From Lutibacter sp. B2 (lineage in GTDB: Bacteria > Bacillota > Clostridia > Peptostreptococcales > Thermotaleaceae), in NCBI GenBank assembly GCA_015686845.1, contig JADPRS010000025.1, forward strand, positions 1 to 52,537: a stretch of DNA of 52,537 nucleotides, read 5' to 3'. The notes under the pieces were generated by a model. It was not told where the DNA came from. It searched no databases and saw nothing but the letters and a program-made list of their open reading frames with translations. Position 1 is the stretch's first letter; every line of letters begins with the position of its first letter. Both the position numbers and the translations under genes were made by a program. Positions 10,218-18,954 of this stretch are shown here, in pieces.

Positions 10218-11510
10218 TCATCTATCAAAAAAAATGAATAAAGCAATGAAAAGAGTGACGACTTCATTGAATAGAGAACTAATCCATATACCAAAACTAC
10301 CCCATAAAGTAGGCAGAATAAGAATGAAAGCAGAAATAGCTATAATTCCTCTTAGTGCAGATATTAAAGTTGCTTTTTTGATTTCCTTAAGAGCTGTAAA
10401 ATAACCTGAAATTAAGATATTCACTCCACAGAGTATAAAAGAATAACTAAATGTTTTTAATGCTTCTTTTGAAAGCGTATAAATAGTCAAATTTGAAGCA
10501 TCAATAAACATACCCACCAAATAATCCGTCATAAATTGACAAACAAATAAAAAGAAGAAAGAAAACAACAATACTGTTTTAAAGGATAAGTTGAGCAGTT
10601 TTTTAATACTTTGTAAGTCATCTTTTCCATGATAAAAGCTGACCAATGGTTGCATTCCCTGATTGATGCCTACCATTGTCATGATCACCAGATTATTTAT
10701 GTACATAATGACACCAAAGGCAGCAATACCTCCATTTCCAATATATTTTAAAATCATAAAGTTAAACAAATATACTGTAATACCCGCAGAAAGTTCTGTA
10801 AGAGCATCCGGAAAACCAATTAAAAATATACTTTTTAGGGTTTTAAAGCATACTTTTAAAGGTACAAACTTTAACTTTGATTTTCCAAAAATAAAATGAT
10901 ACAAAAAACCAAGGCATGAAATCAATTGAGAAAGACCTGTTGCTAATGCGGCACCTGCTACACCATGACCCATAAGAATTACAAATACATAATCCAATAC
11001 AATATTTATAATGGCAGCCAAACCAACAAAAACAATTGAATAAACAGGAAAACCATCTGTCTTGACCAATACCTCTAATGAATAAGCAACCATGAAGAAA
11101 GGACCAAAAAAAATAATGATTTTAAGATAATCCAAAACATAGTTTAATGTTTCTTGAGTTGCACCTAAAAATACAGCTAAATCTTCTGAAAATAATAAAG
11201 ACAATATGGTGATGATTATACCCACCAATGAAAGGGTAACAACATTTAATGTAAATATTTCATTGCTTTTTTTTGTATCATTACTCCCAAAAGAAAAAGA
11301 AATCAGTGTAGAAGCACCTATAGATAGAATCAAAGAAACTGCAAAGATCATATTGATAAATGGCATAGATAGATTGACGGATGCCAATGCAACAGGACCA
11401 ACGCCTCTTCCAATAAACATACCATCAATCATTGTATAAATTGAAAAAACCCACATAGCACTAATGGATGGAAGCAGATATTTTAAAAAATTTTTCGTTA
11501 AATCTTTCAT
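10218..11510 (-). CDS. MATE-family efflux transporter
   Basis: A 430-residue multidrug/Na+ or H+ antiporter of the MATE (MatE, DinF/NorM) type. It has twelve predicted helices in two related halves. The N-terminal signature PSISAMWVFSIYTMIDGMFI is typical, and the second half begins near LIGFPDALTELSAGITVYLFN, where the same fold repeats. The ATG at 11510 follows AAAGGATC. A TATAAT-like -10 lies about 45 bases upstream on the minus strand (11552-11557). The substrate is not predictable. The order on this strand is MATE then antiporter, and both could share a transcript. Confidence 0.92.
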   Translation of the reverse strand: MKDLTKNFLKYLLPSISAMWVFSIYTMIDGMFIGRGVGPVALASVNLSMPFINMIFAVSLILSIGASTLISFSFGSNDTKKSNEIFTLNVVTLSLVGIIITILSLLFSEDLAVFLGATQETLNYVLDYLKIIIFFGPFFMVAYSLEVLVKTDGFPVYSIVFVGLAAIINIVLDYVFVILMGHGVAGAALATGLSQLISCLGFLYHFIFGKSKLKFVPLKVCFKTLKSIFLIGFPDALTELSAGITVYLFNFMILKYIGNGGIAAFGVIMYINNLVIMTMVGINQGMQPLVSFYHGKDDLQSIKKLLNLSFKTVLLFSFFFLFVCQFMTDYLVGMFIDASNLTIYTLSKEALKTFSYSFILCGVNILISGYFTALKEIKKATLISALRGIIAISAFILILPTLWGSFGIWISSLFNEVVTLFIALFIFFDR

Positions 11511-11607
11511 ATGATTTGATCCTTTCTGTACTAGTATGTGCTTAAATTAACATTATACCCTAAAATATCTTTGAAAAGAATGAAATGACAATAAAAAAGT
11601 TATTAAC

Positions 11608-11646
11608 AGAACGAATGTTTGCGTATCCTAAAAAAAATGTTATAAT
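11608..11646 (+). promoter_or_regulatory. LexA-like operator and -10 box before parE
   Basis: AGAACGAATGTTTG (11608-11621) fits the Gram-positive LexA/DinR pattern GAAC-N4-GTTY closely, and TATAAT starts at 11641. The operator overlaps the place of the -35 box, as in SOS genes. A near-identical site lies before the phosphorothioation operon at 26137. Confidence 0.45.
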
Positions 11647-11723
11647 ACGATTATCCAATCCTGAAAGATGTAGTAGGGATTTAGAAATGACAGGAAGAAA
11701 AAGAATGGTGCAGGAGGAGTAGA

Positions 11724-13712
11724 ATGAGGAAAAAAAATAATTATGGCAATGAAAGCCTTTCAACACTTGCAGAAAAAGATAAGGTCAGACTAAGACCAGG
11801 AGTAATATTCGGTAGTGATGGGATTGAAGGGTGTCAACATACGGTAATGGAAATCGTAGGAAACAGTAGAGACGAAGCAGCAGAAAAATTTGGGGATCGG
11901 ATAGAGGTAACCAGATTTAAAGATCAATCAATAGAGGTAAAGGATTATGGGCGTGGAATTCCCATTGAATGGAATCCAAAAGAGCAGAAATACAACTGGG
12001 AGATCGTATTTAGTATTCTTTATGGTGGAGGTAAATACGATAAGAATGATGGTAGCAATTATCAGTTTAGTATAGGATTAAACGGATTAGGTACTGCTGC
12101 AACACAATTTGCATCTGAATATATGGACGTTACAGTTTTAAGAGATGGCTATAAATATGACCTCCATTTTTATAAAGGCGAGAATGCAACGAACACGAAG
12201 GAAGGATATGTAAAGTCTAAGTCTGACTACGACCAAACAGGAACTAGGATTAAGTGGAAACCAGATTTAGACGTTTTTAATGACATTGATATTCCCTTAA
12301 ATTATTTCCAACAAATTTTAAAAAGACAAGCCATTGTAAATAAGGGCATTACCTTTACTCTTTATAATGAAGAAAGTGGAGAAAAATTCATATATTTTTA
12401 TGAAGATGGTATTGCAGACTATGTAAAAGAATTTAGTGAAGATATAGGATTTACAGATTTAGCGTATTTTGAATTAGAGACTATGGGGAAGGATCGAAAG
12501 GATAAACCTGAGTATAAGGTGAAAATGGAGATTGCCTTCTGTTTTAATAATGAAAAAAATCTTCTTGAATATTATCATAATTCTTCTTTCTTAGAACATG
12601 GAGGATCTTCAGATAAAGCTGTTAAAAATTCCTTTGTGTATGCCATAGATAAAAAGTTAAATAAGGAAGGGAAATACAAAAAGGGAGAAAAAAAAGTAAC
12701 ATTTCAAGATATAGAAGATAGCTTAATACTAGCTGTTAATACATACAGTACAATAACCTCTTATGAAAACCAGACAAAAAAGGCCATTACCAATGTGTTT
12801 ATCAAAGAGGCTATGAACGAATTCTTGAAAGAAAAGCTAGAAATTTACTTTATTGAAAATAGGCTAGAAACAGAAAAGATTCTAGAACAAATTTTAGTGA
12901 ATAAGAGAAGTAGAGAAAAAGCCGAAAAGACACGTATTGATGTGAGAAAGAAATTAAGTAAAAAGATAGACAACATCAGCAATAGAGTAAAAAAGTTTGT
13001 TGACTGTAGAAGCAAGGACATATCTAAAAGAGAACTATTTATTGTGGAAGGGGACTCTGCCCTTGGAAGTACCAAAATGGGTAGAGATGCAAACTTTCAA
13101 GCCATTATACCTGTTCGTGGTAAGATTTTAAACTGCCTTAAATCTGATGATGAAAAGATTTTTAAAAGTGATATTATCATGGATCTATTAAAAGTTATTG
13201 GTTGCGGAGTAGAATCAAAATCAAAACATTTAAAAGAATTAGTAGATTTTGATATGAGTAAAATGACATGGAATAAATTGATTATATGTACAGATGCAGA
13301 TGTGGATGGATATCAAATCAGATGTTTGATTATTACTATGTTATATGTACTCATACCTACAATGATTGAAGAGGGATATGTATATATAGCTGAATCCCCT
13401 TTATATGAGATTACAAGTGCAAAAGGGAAAACCTATTTTGCGTATACAGAAAAAGAAAAAACAAAAATTATAAATAGATTAAATGGAAAATATAAAATTC
13501 AAAGGTCAAAAGGATTAGGAGAAAATGAACCAGAAATGATGTGGGAAACGACTATGTCCCCTGAGACAAGAAGGCTGATACAGGTTACGCCATCGGAGGC
13601 ACAAAAGACAAAGGCAGCATTTGAACTATTTTTAGGAGATAACCTTAAAGGAAGAAAGCAGTTCATTGAAGAACACGGACACACATATTTAGATAGATCT
13701 GACATGAGTTAA
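11724..13712 (+). CDS. parE: DNA topoisomerase IV subunit B (divergent ParE/GyrB paralog)
   Basis: The ATPase subunit of a type IIA topoisomerase, 662 residues. The GHKL ATPase motifs are present but altered from the textbook form: EIVGNSRDEAAEKFGD, DYGRGIP (where most relatives have DNGRGIP) and GLNGLGTAATQFASE. The C-terminal TOPRIM domain has IVEGDSALGSTKMGRD and CTDADVDGYQIRCL, which carry the metal-binding acidic residues. The ATG at 11724 follows AGGAGGAG. It sits 13 bases before parC, so the pair forms one operon. Sequence divergence suggests the clostridial topoisomerase IV class rather than gyrase, whose genes normally lie by the replication origin. Confidence 0.9.
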   Translation: MRKKNNYGNESLSTLAEKDKVRLRPGVIFGSDGIEGCQHTVMEIVGNSRDEAAEKFGDRIEVTRFKDQSIEVKDYGRGIPIEWNPKEQKYNWEIVFSILYGGGKYDKNDGSNYQFSIGLNGLGTAATQFASEYMDVTVLRDGYKYDLHFYKGENATNTKEGYVKSKSDYDQTGTRIKWKPDLDVFNDIDIPLNYFQQILKRQAIVNKGITFTLYNEESGEKFIYFYEDGIADYVKEFSEDIGFTDLAYFELETMGKDRKDKPEYKVKMEIAFCFNNEKNLLEYYHNSSFLEHGGSSDKAVKNSFVYAIDKKLNKEGKYKKGEKKVTFQDIEDSLILAVNTYSTITSYENQTKKAITNVFIKEAMNEFLKEKLEIYFIENRLETEKILEQILVNKRSREKAEKTRIDVRKKLSKKIDNISNRVKKFVDCRSKDISKRELFIVEGDSALGSTKMGRDANFQAIIPVRGKILNCLKSDDEKIFKSDIIMDLLKVIGCGVESKSKHLKELVDFDMSKMTWNKLIICTDADVDGYQIRCLIITMLYVLIPTMIEEGYVYIAESPLYEITSAKGKTYFAYTEKEKTKIINRLNGKYKIQRSKGLGENEPEMMWETTMSPETRRLIQVTPSEAQKTKAAFELFLGDNLKGRKQFIEEHGHTYLDRSDMS

Positions 13713-13725
13713 GGAAGGTGAAAGA

Positions 13726-15891
13726 ATGGATACTAATATTAAGCAAATGAATGTAATAGACACAATAGAAAGCAACTATATGCCTTATTCTATGTCCGTT
13801 ATTGTATCAAGGGCACTACCTGAGATAGATGGATTAAAACCATCCCATAGAAAACTATTGTACACAATGTATAAAATGGGATTATTAAAAGGAACGAAAA
13901 CAAAATCAGCAAATATTGTTGGACAAACCATGAAACTAAATCCCCATGGAGACATGGCCATCTATCAAACAATGGTAAGGCTAACTAGGGGAAATGAGAC
14001 ATTACTACACCCATATATAGATAGTAAGGGAAACTTTGGGAAAAGGTACTCAAGGGATATGGCCTTTGCTGCGCCCAGATATACAGAGGCAAAACTAGAT
14101 AAAATTTGTGAAGAATTTTTCAGTGAAATAGGAAAAAACACTGTGGAGTTCATACCAAACTATGACAACACAATGGATGAACCTACATTACTACCAACTA
14201 CGTTTCCAAACATTTTAGTAAGTCCAAATCTAGGTATTGCGGTAGGTATGGCAAGTAATATATGTAGCTTTAATCTAAAAGAAATATGTAACACGACCAT
14301 TCAATTAATGAAAAATGAAAACGTGGATCTTATGAAATATTTAAAAGCACCAGACTTTTCCACTGGAGGAGAACTCATCTATAATCAAAATGATATGGAG
14401 AAAATATATGATGAGGGTAAGGGCAGCTTTTATATAAGAGGAAAATATAAATACGATAAGGGAAATCGTTGTATTGATATAGTAGAGATTCCATATACCA
14501 CAAATGCAGAAACCATTATTGACCAAATTATCGAATTAGTGAAGGCTGATAAAATTAGGGACATTACAGATGTAAGAGACGAGACGGATAAAAATGGACT
14601 AAAGATTACCATAGATATTAAGAAAGGCACAAATGTAGAACAATTGATGTTAAAACTTTTTAAATATACAAAATTACAAGATAGTTTTAGTTGTAATTTT
14701 AATATTTTAATAAATGGATATCCTAAGGTTCTAGGCGTAAGGACCATATTGCTAGAATGGATTGCCTTTAGAATGGGATGTATTAAAAAAGGACTACAAT
14801 ATGATTATGACAGAAAATCAGAAAAGCTACATTTACTAAAAGGATTAGAAAAAATATTACTTGATTTAGATAAAGCAGTACAAATTGTAAGGGATACAGA
14901 AAAAGATAAAGACGTAATCCCAAACCTGATGAAAGGCTTCTCTGTAGATGAGCTACAAGCCGAATTTATTGCTGAAATCAAATTAAGAAACTTCAATCAA
15001 GAATATATCTTGACTAAAACCAAGGATAGTAACAACCTTGAGAATGAGTTGAAAGAACTAGAAGAAACCCTAAATAATGATGAAAATATAAAAAAAATAA
15101 TCATGAAACAGCTCTCAGTAGTATCTAAAAAGTATGGACAGGACAGAAAAACAGAGATTATTGAGGAACACGCCATAGAAGAAATCACACAAGAAGACCT
15201 TATAGAAGACTACGATTTAAAGCTATTTCTCACAAATGAAGGATACCTAAAGAAAATCTCGTTAGCAAGTTTAAGAGGATATAATGAACAAAAATTAAAA
15301 GAAGAAGATTTTATTCTACAAGAAGTAGAAGCAACAAATAAATCGGAAATATTACTATTTACAAATAAACACAGGGTATATAAAAAGAAAGTCCATGAAC
15401 TTGAGGACAATAAAAGTAGTAGTCTAGGACAATATCTTCAAAATCTATTGGGCTTTGATGACGATGAAAGAATAATACACATGGTTGCAACCATAGACTA
15501 TAGTGGACACATGCTATTTTTCTTTAAGAAAGGAAACTGTACGAAAATCTTATTATCAAGCTATGAAACCAAAACAAACAGAACACAACTTGTGAATGCT
15601 TACTCTGATCATGATGAATTGGTATGCATGATGGCAATGAAAGAGGAATTGGATTTAGTTGCAATCAGTACTACCCAAAAAATACTCATCTTTAACACAG
15701 ATCAAATAGAGGTAAAAGCAACGAGAAAATCATCAGGCGTAAAAGTACTAACACCACAAAAAAGAAGTACCTTAGGAGAAATCAAAATCCTTGAAGAAGG
15801 AAACTACAAAAATCCAGACGATTATAGAAGCACGATCCCTTCTATGGCTGGTTCATTGAGGAAAAAAGATAAAGAAAATAGAGGCCTTTAA
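13726..15891 (+). CDS. parC: DNA topoisomerase IV subunit A (divergent ParC)
   Basis: The DNA-cleaving subunit, 721 residues. The breakage-reunion domain starts YSMSVIVSRALPEIDGLKPS; the catalytic tyrosine is Y119 in AAPRYTEAKL. The C-terminal part from about residue 490 has beta-pinwheel-like repeats for DNA wrapping. In the quinolone-resistance region the helix reads NPHGDMAIYQTM: positions matching E. coli ParC S80 and E84 are methionine (M77) and glutamine (Q81). The ATG at 13726 follows GGAAGGTG just after the parE stop. With ParE it should decatenate daughter chromosomes. A terminator overlaps its 3' end. Confidence 0.9.
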   Translation: MDTNIKQMNVIDTIESNYMPYSMSVIVSRALPEIDGLKPSHRKLLYTMYKMGLLKGTKTKSANIVGQTMKLNPHGDMAIYQTMVRLTRGNETLLHPYIDSKGNFGKRYSRDMAFAAPRYTEAKLDKICEEFFSEIGKNTVEFIPNYDNTMDEPTLLPTTFPNILVSPNLGIAVGMASNICSFNLKEICNTTIQLMKNENVDLMKYLKAPDFSTGGELIYNQNDMEKIYDEGKGSFYIRGKYKYDKGNRCIDIVEIPYTTNAETIIDQIIELVKADKIRDITDVRDETDKNGLKITIDIKKGTNVEQLMLKLFKYTKLQDSFSCNFNILINGYPKVLGVRTILLEWIAFRMGCIKKGLQYDYDRKSEKLHLLKGLEKILLDLDKAVQIVRDTEKDKDVIPNLMKGFSVDELQAEFIAEIKLRNFNQEYILTKTKDSNNLENELKELEETLNNDENIKKIIMKQLSVVSKKYGQDRKTEIIEEHAIEEITQEDLIEDYDLKLFLTNEGYLKKISLASLRGYNEQKLKEEDFILQEVEATNKSEILLFTNKHRVYKKKVHELEDNKSSSLGQYLQNLLGFDDDERIIHMVATIDYSGHMLFFFKKGNCTKILLSSYETKTNRTQLVNAYSDHDELVCMMAMKEELDLVAISTTQKILIFNTDQIEVKATRKSSGVKVLTPQKRSTLGEIKILEEGNYKNPDDYRSTIPSMAGSLRKKDKENRGL

Positions 15892-15905
15892 AGGGCTTCT
15901 TTTCA
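15880..15905 (+). terminator. Terminator after parC
   Basis: AGAGGCC (15880-15886) pairs with GGCTTCT (15894-15900) with one G-U pair, followed by a short T-run. The stem overlaps the last codons of parC. Confidence 0.65.
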
Positions 15906-15974
15906 TATTTAAAAGGAATTTAACACTTTTCATAGAATTTCATAACATATAAAAGGAGTAAAGGGGGATTTTGG

Positions 15975-17288
15975 ATGAACAAATCAAATAAAAAGGCACT
16001 TTGCTATATTGCATGCTGGATAATATTTCTCATTGTTTTCTATTATGGTAAAGGACATGTTAAAGGTTATGATGAATTAAGAGCAAGAATGTATAATGAT
16101 TTTGAAAATTTCGGGACTGAACTAGAGATATTAAATGATCATTTATCACAGACCTTGGTTTTAAATCAGCATGATTTTAATAAAGAGAAGAAGTTTGTTA
16201 ATAGAAATGTTATGTTGAATTTTTGGAGATCTGATAATGATGCAGCAGACTTAGGTAAAGGAAAGATGTTTAACCACTATACGGATATGTATTTAGAAGT
16301 AAATGATGTCATTTATAATATCGTAGCGGATGAAATAATAACTACAGCCGAAAGAAAATACTTAGAAAGTTTGTATACATACAATAACGAATTATTAAAA
16401 GAATATAATCATGTAGTAGGAGATATTAGAACAAATTGGGATTATGATAAAATACGAAAATCAGAAAAGAAAATAGTGAAAACATATAATGATTTTTCTC
16501 AAAAAGCAGAGAATTTACTAGAAACACCTAAGTACAGTTTTCTAAAAGAATATAAAGGAGATTTTAAGGAAGCTGATTGTGAAAGTGCAAAATCATATTG
16601 TGAAGAAGTTTTTTCAAAGTTAGTAAAAGATCAAACCTTAAAATATAACAATAAAGATGAAGTAAATACGGAGGAATATGTATTCGAAACTTCTTTGAAA
16701 ACAGGATTGCCAACAACCCTCAAAGAACTCCAAAGTGATGATGTAGAGTATAAAGTATCTTATGATAAAGAAACGAAAAAGGTTGTTGTAAGGGCGGTTA
16801 GTTATAGCACAACACCTTCTATACGTAAATATACAGAAGATGAACTAGATAAGATGGCCAATGATGTTATTTCTAAATTCTATAAAAATGCATCTAAATA
16901 TGATAAAAACATTGACTATGAAAAAGGTAGAAAGATAGATTACATTAAATATTACTATATGGAAAAGACGAATGGTATATATGATGAAACGAAAAAAATA
17001 GAGATGAATATAGAGGCCCATGGATTAGTAAGTAATCTTGAGATCATGCATCCAAATGAGCAAGAAATAATCATGCCAACAATCAGTAAAGAAGAAATAG
17101 TAGCAAAAATAGATAAGGATGCAGAAATCATAGATTGTATAGTAGTAAGGAACATTGAGGGAAAGACCGATTATGTAGTGCATTTGAGATATAAGGATAC
17201 GTTGTTTGAAGCTGTGTTTGATGGAGAAACAGGGAATCCTGAGTATTATGGACGGGAGATTAAGAAGAATTATTATAGTAATGATTAA
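15975..17288 (+). CDS. YpeB-like membrane-anchored germination protein
   Basis: A 437-residue protein with one N-terminal membrane helix (about residues 8-25, LCYIACWIIFLIVFYYG) and a long helical outer part rich in charged residues. The central segment around TTAERKYLESLYTYNNELLKEY and the C-terminal PepSY-like repeats ending near YVVHLRYKDTLFEAVFDGETG resemble YpeB, which stabilises the cortex-lytic enzyme SleB in spores. No sleB gene is beside it, which is unusual. The ATG at 15975 has GGGGGA upstream. There is no terminator right after the stop; a sequence copying its last 35 bases, followed by a terminator, occurs 8.6 kb downstream at 25910. The family call is moderate. Confidence 0.55.
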   Translation: MNKSNKKALCYIACWIIFLIVFYYGKGHVKGYDELRARMYNDFENFGTELEILNDHLSQTLVLNQHDFNKEKKFVNRNVMLNFWRSDNDAADLGKGKMFNHYTDMYLEVNDVIYNIVADEIITTAERKYLESLYTYNNELLKEYNHVVGDIRTNWDYDKIRKSEKKIVKTYNDFSQKAENLLETPKYSFLKEYKGDFKEADCESAKSYCEEVFSKLVKDQTLKYNNKDEVNTEEYVFETSLKTGLPTTLKELQSDDVEYKVSYDKETKKVVVRAVSYSTTPSIRKYTEDELDKMANDVISKFYKNASKYDKNIDYEKGRKIDYIKYYYMEKTNGIYDETKKIEMNIEAHGLVSNLEIMHPNEQEIIMPTISKEEIVAKIDKDAEIIDCIVVRNIEGKTDYVVHLRYKDTLFEAVFDGETGNPEYYGREIKKNYYSND

Positions 17289-17291
17289 AGT
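17257..17291 (+). repeat. Direct repeat, left copy (3' end of the ypeB-like gene)
   Basis: AGATTAAGAAG, nine spacer bases, then AGTAATGATTAAAGT. The same blocks in the same order, with a ten-base spacer, recur at 25910-25945. The repeat spans the stop codon of the ypeB-like gene, a common position for the boundary of an inserted segment. Confidence 0.55.
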
Positions 17292-17390
17292 GAAGGTATA
17301 GTCTATTGATGTATGAATGAATATGTTTGTGGTATGATGATACTATTAGTTAATGAGATGATTATTAAAGTGGAAAAGAAGGTGAATAAG

Positions 17391-18779
17391 ATGACTTTAT
17401 TAAAACAAATTGAAACTGGTGAAAATAGAAGGATTGAGTTTAAAGAAAAATTTCCTGATTCCATGAAAATTATTAAAACTGCAATTGCTTTTTCAAATGG
17501 AGCAGGAGGTAAACTAATTATCGGCATAAAGGATAAAACAAATGAAATTGTGGGTATAACAGACGACGAAGTTATGGAATTACCAGATAAAATATCCAAT
17601 ATTATTTATGATAGTTGTTATCCAAATATTATTCCTGAAATATATATTACAAACATAGACGAAAAAAATCTATTAGTGATAGAAATTTTTCCTGGAAATT
17701 TAAAGCCATATTATATAAAGAGTAAAGGGAAAAGAAAAGGAACATATATTAGAGTAGGAGCTACAAATAAATTAGCAGATGAAGAAATGCTTTTAGAATT
17801 AGAAAGACAGAAAAGAAATATTTCATTTGATGAAGAAATTCTATATGATTACGATTTTGAAAATCTTATTTTAGAAAAATTGATGAAAGATTTATCGGAT
17901 TTATTAGATAAAGAAATCGATCAAAAGAGTTTATTGAATCTTAAATTATTAAAGGAAGAAAACGGAAAAATGTATTCAACAAGAGCTATGGCTATTCTTT
18001 TAGGAAACAAAGAATTATTTGAATATGCTAGAATAAAGTGTGCAAGATTTAAAGGAAACGATGTAGGCGAATTTATTGATCAAAAGGAATTTAACGGAAC
18101 ACTTTATGAACAAATTGAAAATGCTATGAATTTTGCTAAGGTTTATATCAAAAAAGCAGGAAAAATAGAAGGAATACAAAGAAAAGATACTTATGAAATA
18201 CCTATGGTGGCTATAAGAGAGGCAATTATCAATGCAGTCATTCACCGCGACTATAGCATTTCAGGATCAGATGTAAAATTTGCAATATATGATGATCGAA
18301 TTGAAATAACGTCCCCAGGATATTTGCCCAAAACACTAGATATTGAAGATATAAAAAATGGTCGCTCTGAGATTAGAAATAAGGTATTAGCTAGGGTATT
18401 TAAAGAATTAAGATTTATTGAACAGTGGGGAACAGGAATTAGAAGGATTTTATCTGCATGTGAGAAAGCCGAGTTAAAAGAACCAGAATTTATAGAATCG
18501 GGTATGTTTGTAAAGGTAGTTATGTATAAAGGAAAGATAAAAAAAGTTCCGGGAAGTTCCGGAAAAGTTCCGGAAAGTTCCGGTAGTCTATTGAGTCAAA
18601 ATGAAATAGAAATCATTCGTTATATTAAAGAGCATAATAGGATTACAACTAAGTGTGCAGCTGAAATCCTTAATATTACAGATAGAGGAGCAAGAAAAAT
18701 TTTTGAAAGATTGATTTTAGCAGAATTTATTGAAGCAAGAGGTAAGGGTCGATATAGATATTATCAATTAAAAAATTAA
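17391..18779 (+). CDS. AlbA_2/HATPase-type ATP-binding transcriptional regulator
   Basis: A 462-residue protein of the COG2865 type. Residues about 10-120 form an AlbA_2 (Schlafen-like) domain (RRIEFKEKF; FSNGAGGKLIIGI). About 270-350 form a GHKL-like ATP-binding domain with REAIINAVIHRDYS and QWGTGIRRI. The last 60 residues form a winged helix (ITTKCAAEILNITDRGARKIF). Between them a linker carries four GTTCCGG DNA repeats. The ATG at 17391 with GAAGGTGA upstream is chosen over an in-frame ATG at 17313 that lacks a ribosome site and overlaps a likely promoter. Such genes are common in accessory and defence regions; their targets are mostly unknown. A decayed second copy lies at 20308. Confidence 0.75.
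   Translation: MTLLKQIETGENRRIEFKEKFPDSMKIIKTAIAFSNGAGGKLIIGIKDKTNEIVGITDDEVMELPDKISNIIYDSCYPNIIPEIYITNIDEKNLLVIEIFPGNLKPYYIKSKGKRKGTYIRVGATNKLADEEMLLELERQKRNISFDEEILYDYDFENLILEKLMKDLSDLLDKEIDQKSLLNLKLLKEENGKMYSTRAMAILLGNKELFEYARIKCARFKGNDVGEFIDQKEFNGTLYEQIENAMNFAKVYIKKAGKIEGIQRKDTYEIPMVAIREAIINAVIHRDYSISGSDVKFAIYDDRIEITSPGYLPKTLDIEDIKNGRSEIRNKVLARVFKELRFIEQWGTGIRRILSACEKAELKEPEFIESGMFVKVVMYKGKIKKVPGSSGKVPESSGSLLSQNEIEIIRYIKEHNRITTKCAAEILNITDRGARKIFERLILAEFIEARGKGRYRYYQLKN
18546..18583 (+). repeat. Four tandem GTTCCGG repeats inside the AlbA_2 gene
   Basis: GTTCCGG begins at 18546, 18556, 18567 and 18577, spaced 10, 11 and 10 bases. It encodes a VPGSSG/VPESSG linker before the winged helix. 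The spacing suggests slippage-prone DNA. Confidence 0.85.
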
Positions 18780-18827
18780 GAGGAATGAAGATAGAGTATT
18801 ATGAAGTTAGAACTACTCCATTTCAAT

Positions 18828-18863
18828 AAACCTATTCATATATTTAAAAATGAATAGGTTTTT
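18828..18863 (+). terminator. Terminator after the AlbA_2 gene
   Basis: AAACCTATTCAT (18828-18839) pairs perfectly with ATGAATAGGTTT (18850-18861), followed by Ts. Confidence 0.8.
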
Positions 18864-18954
18864 ATGATTTTAAATATAAGGATAAAAGCAGTGGCCCTTT
18901 TATAAATAGGTGCATAGTATATTAAGTAAGTCTATAAAAGAAAGGGGATATGCT

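Noticed and set aside
9838-10404. 188-codon plus-strand frame opposite the antiporter and MATE genes
   Set aside because: It lies antisense over two well-supported minus-strand genes, spans their gap, and its translation has no recognisable domain.
18546-18583. Short regular repeats that could suggest a CRISPR array
   Set aside because: Repeat units are seven bases with 3-4 base spacing and lie in frame within a regulator gene.
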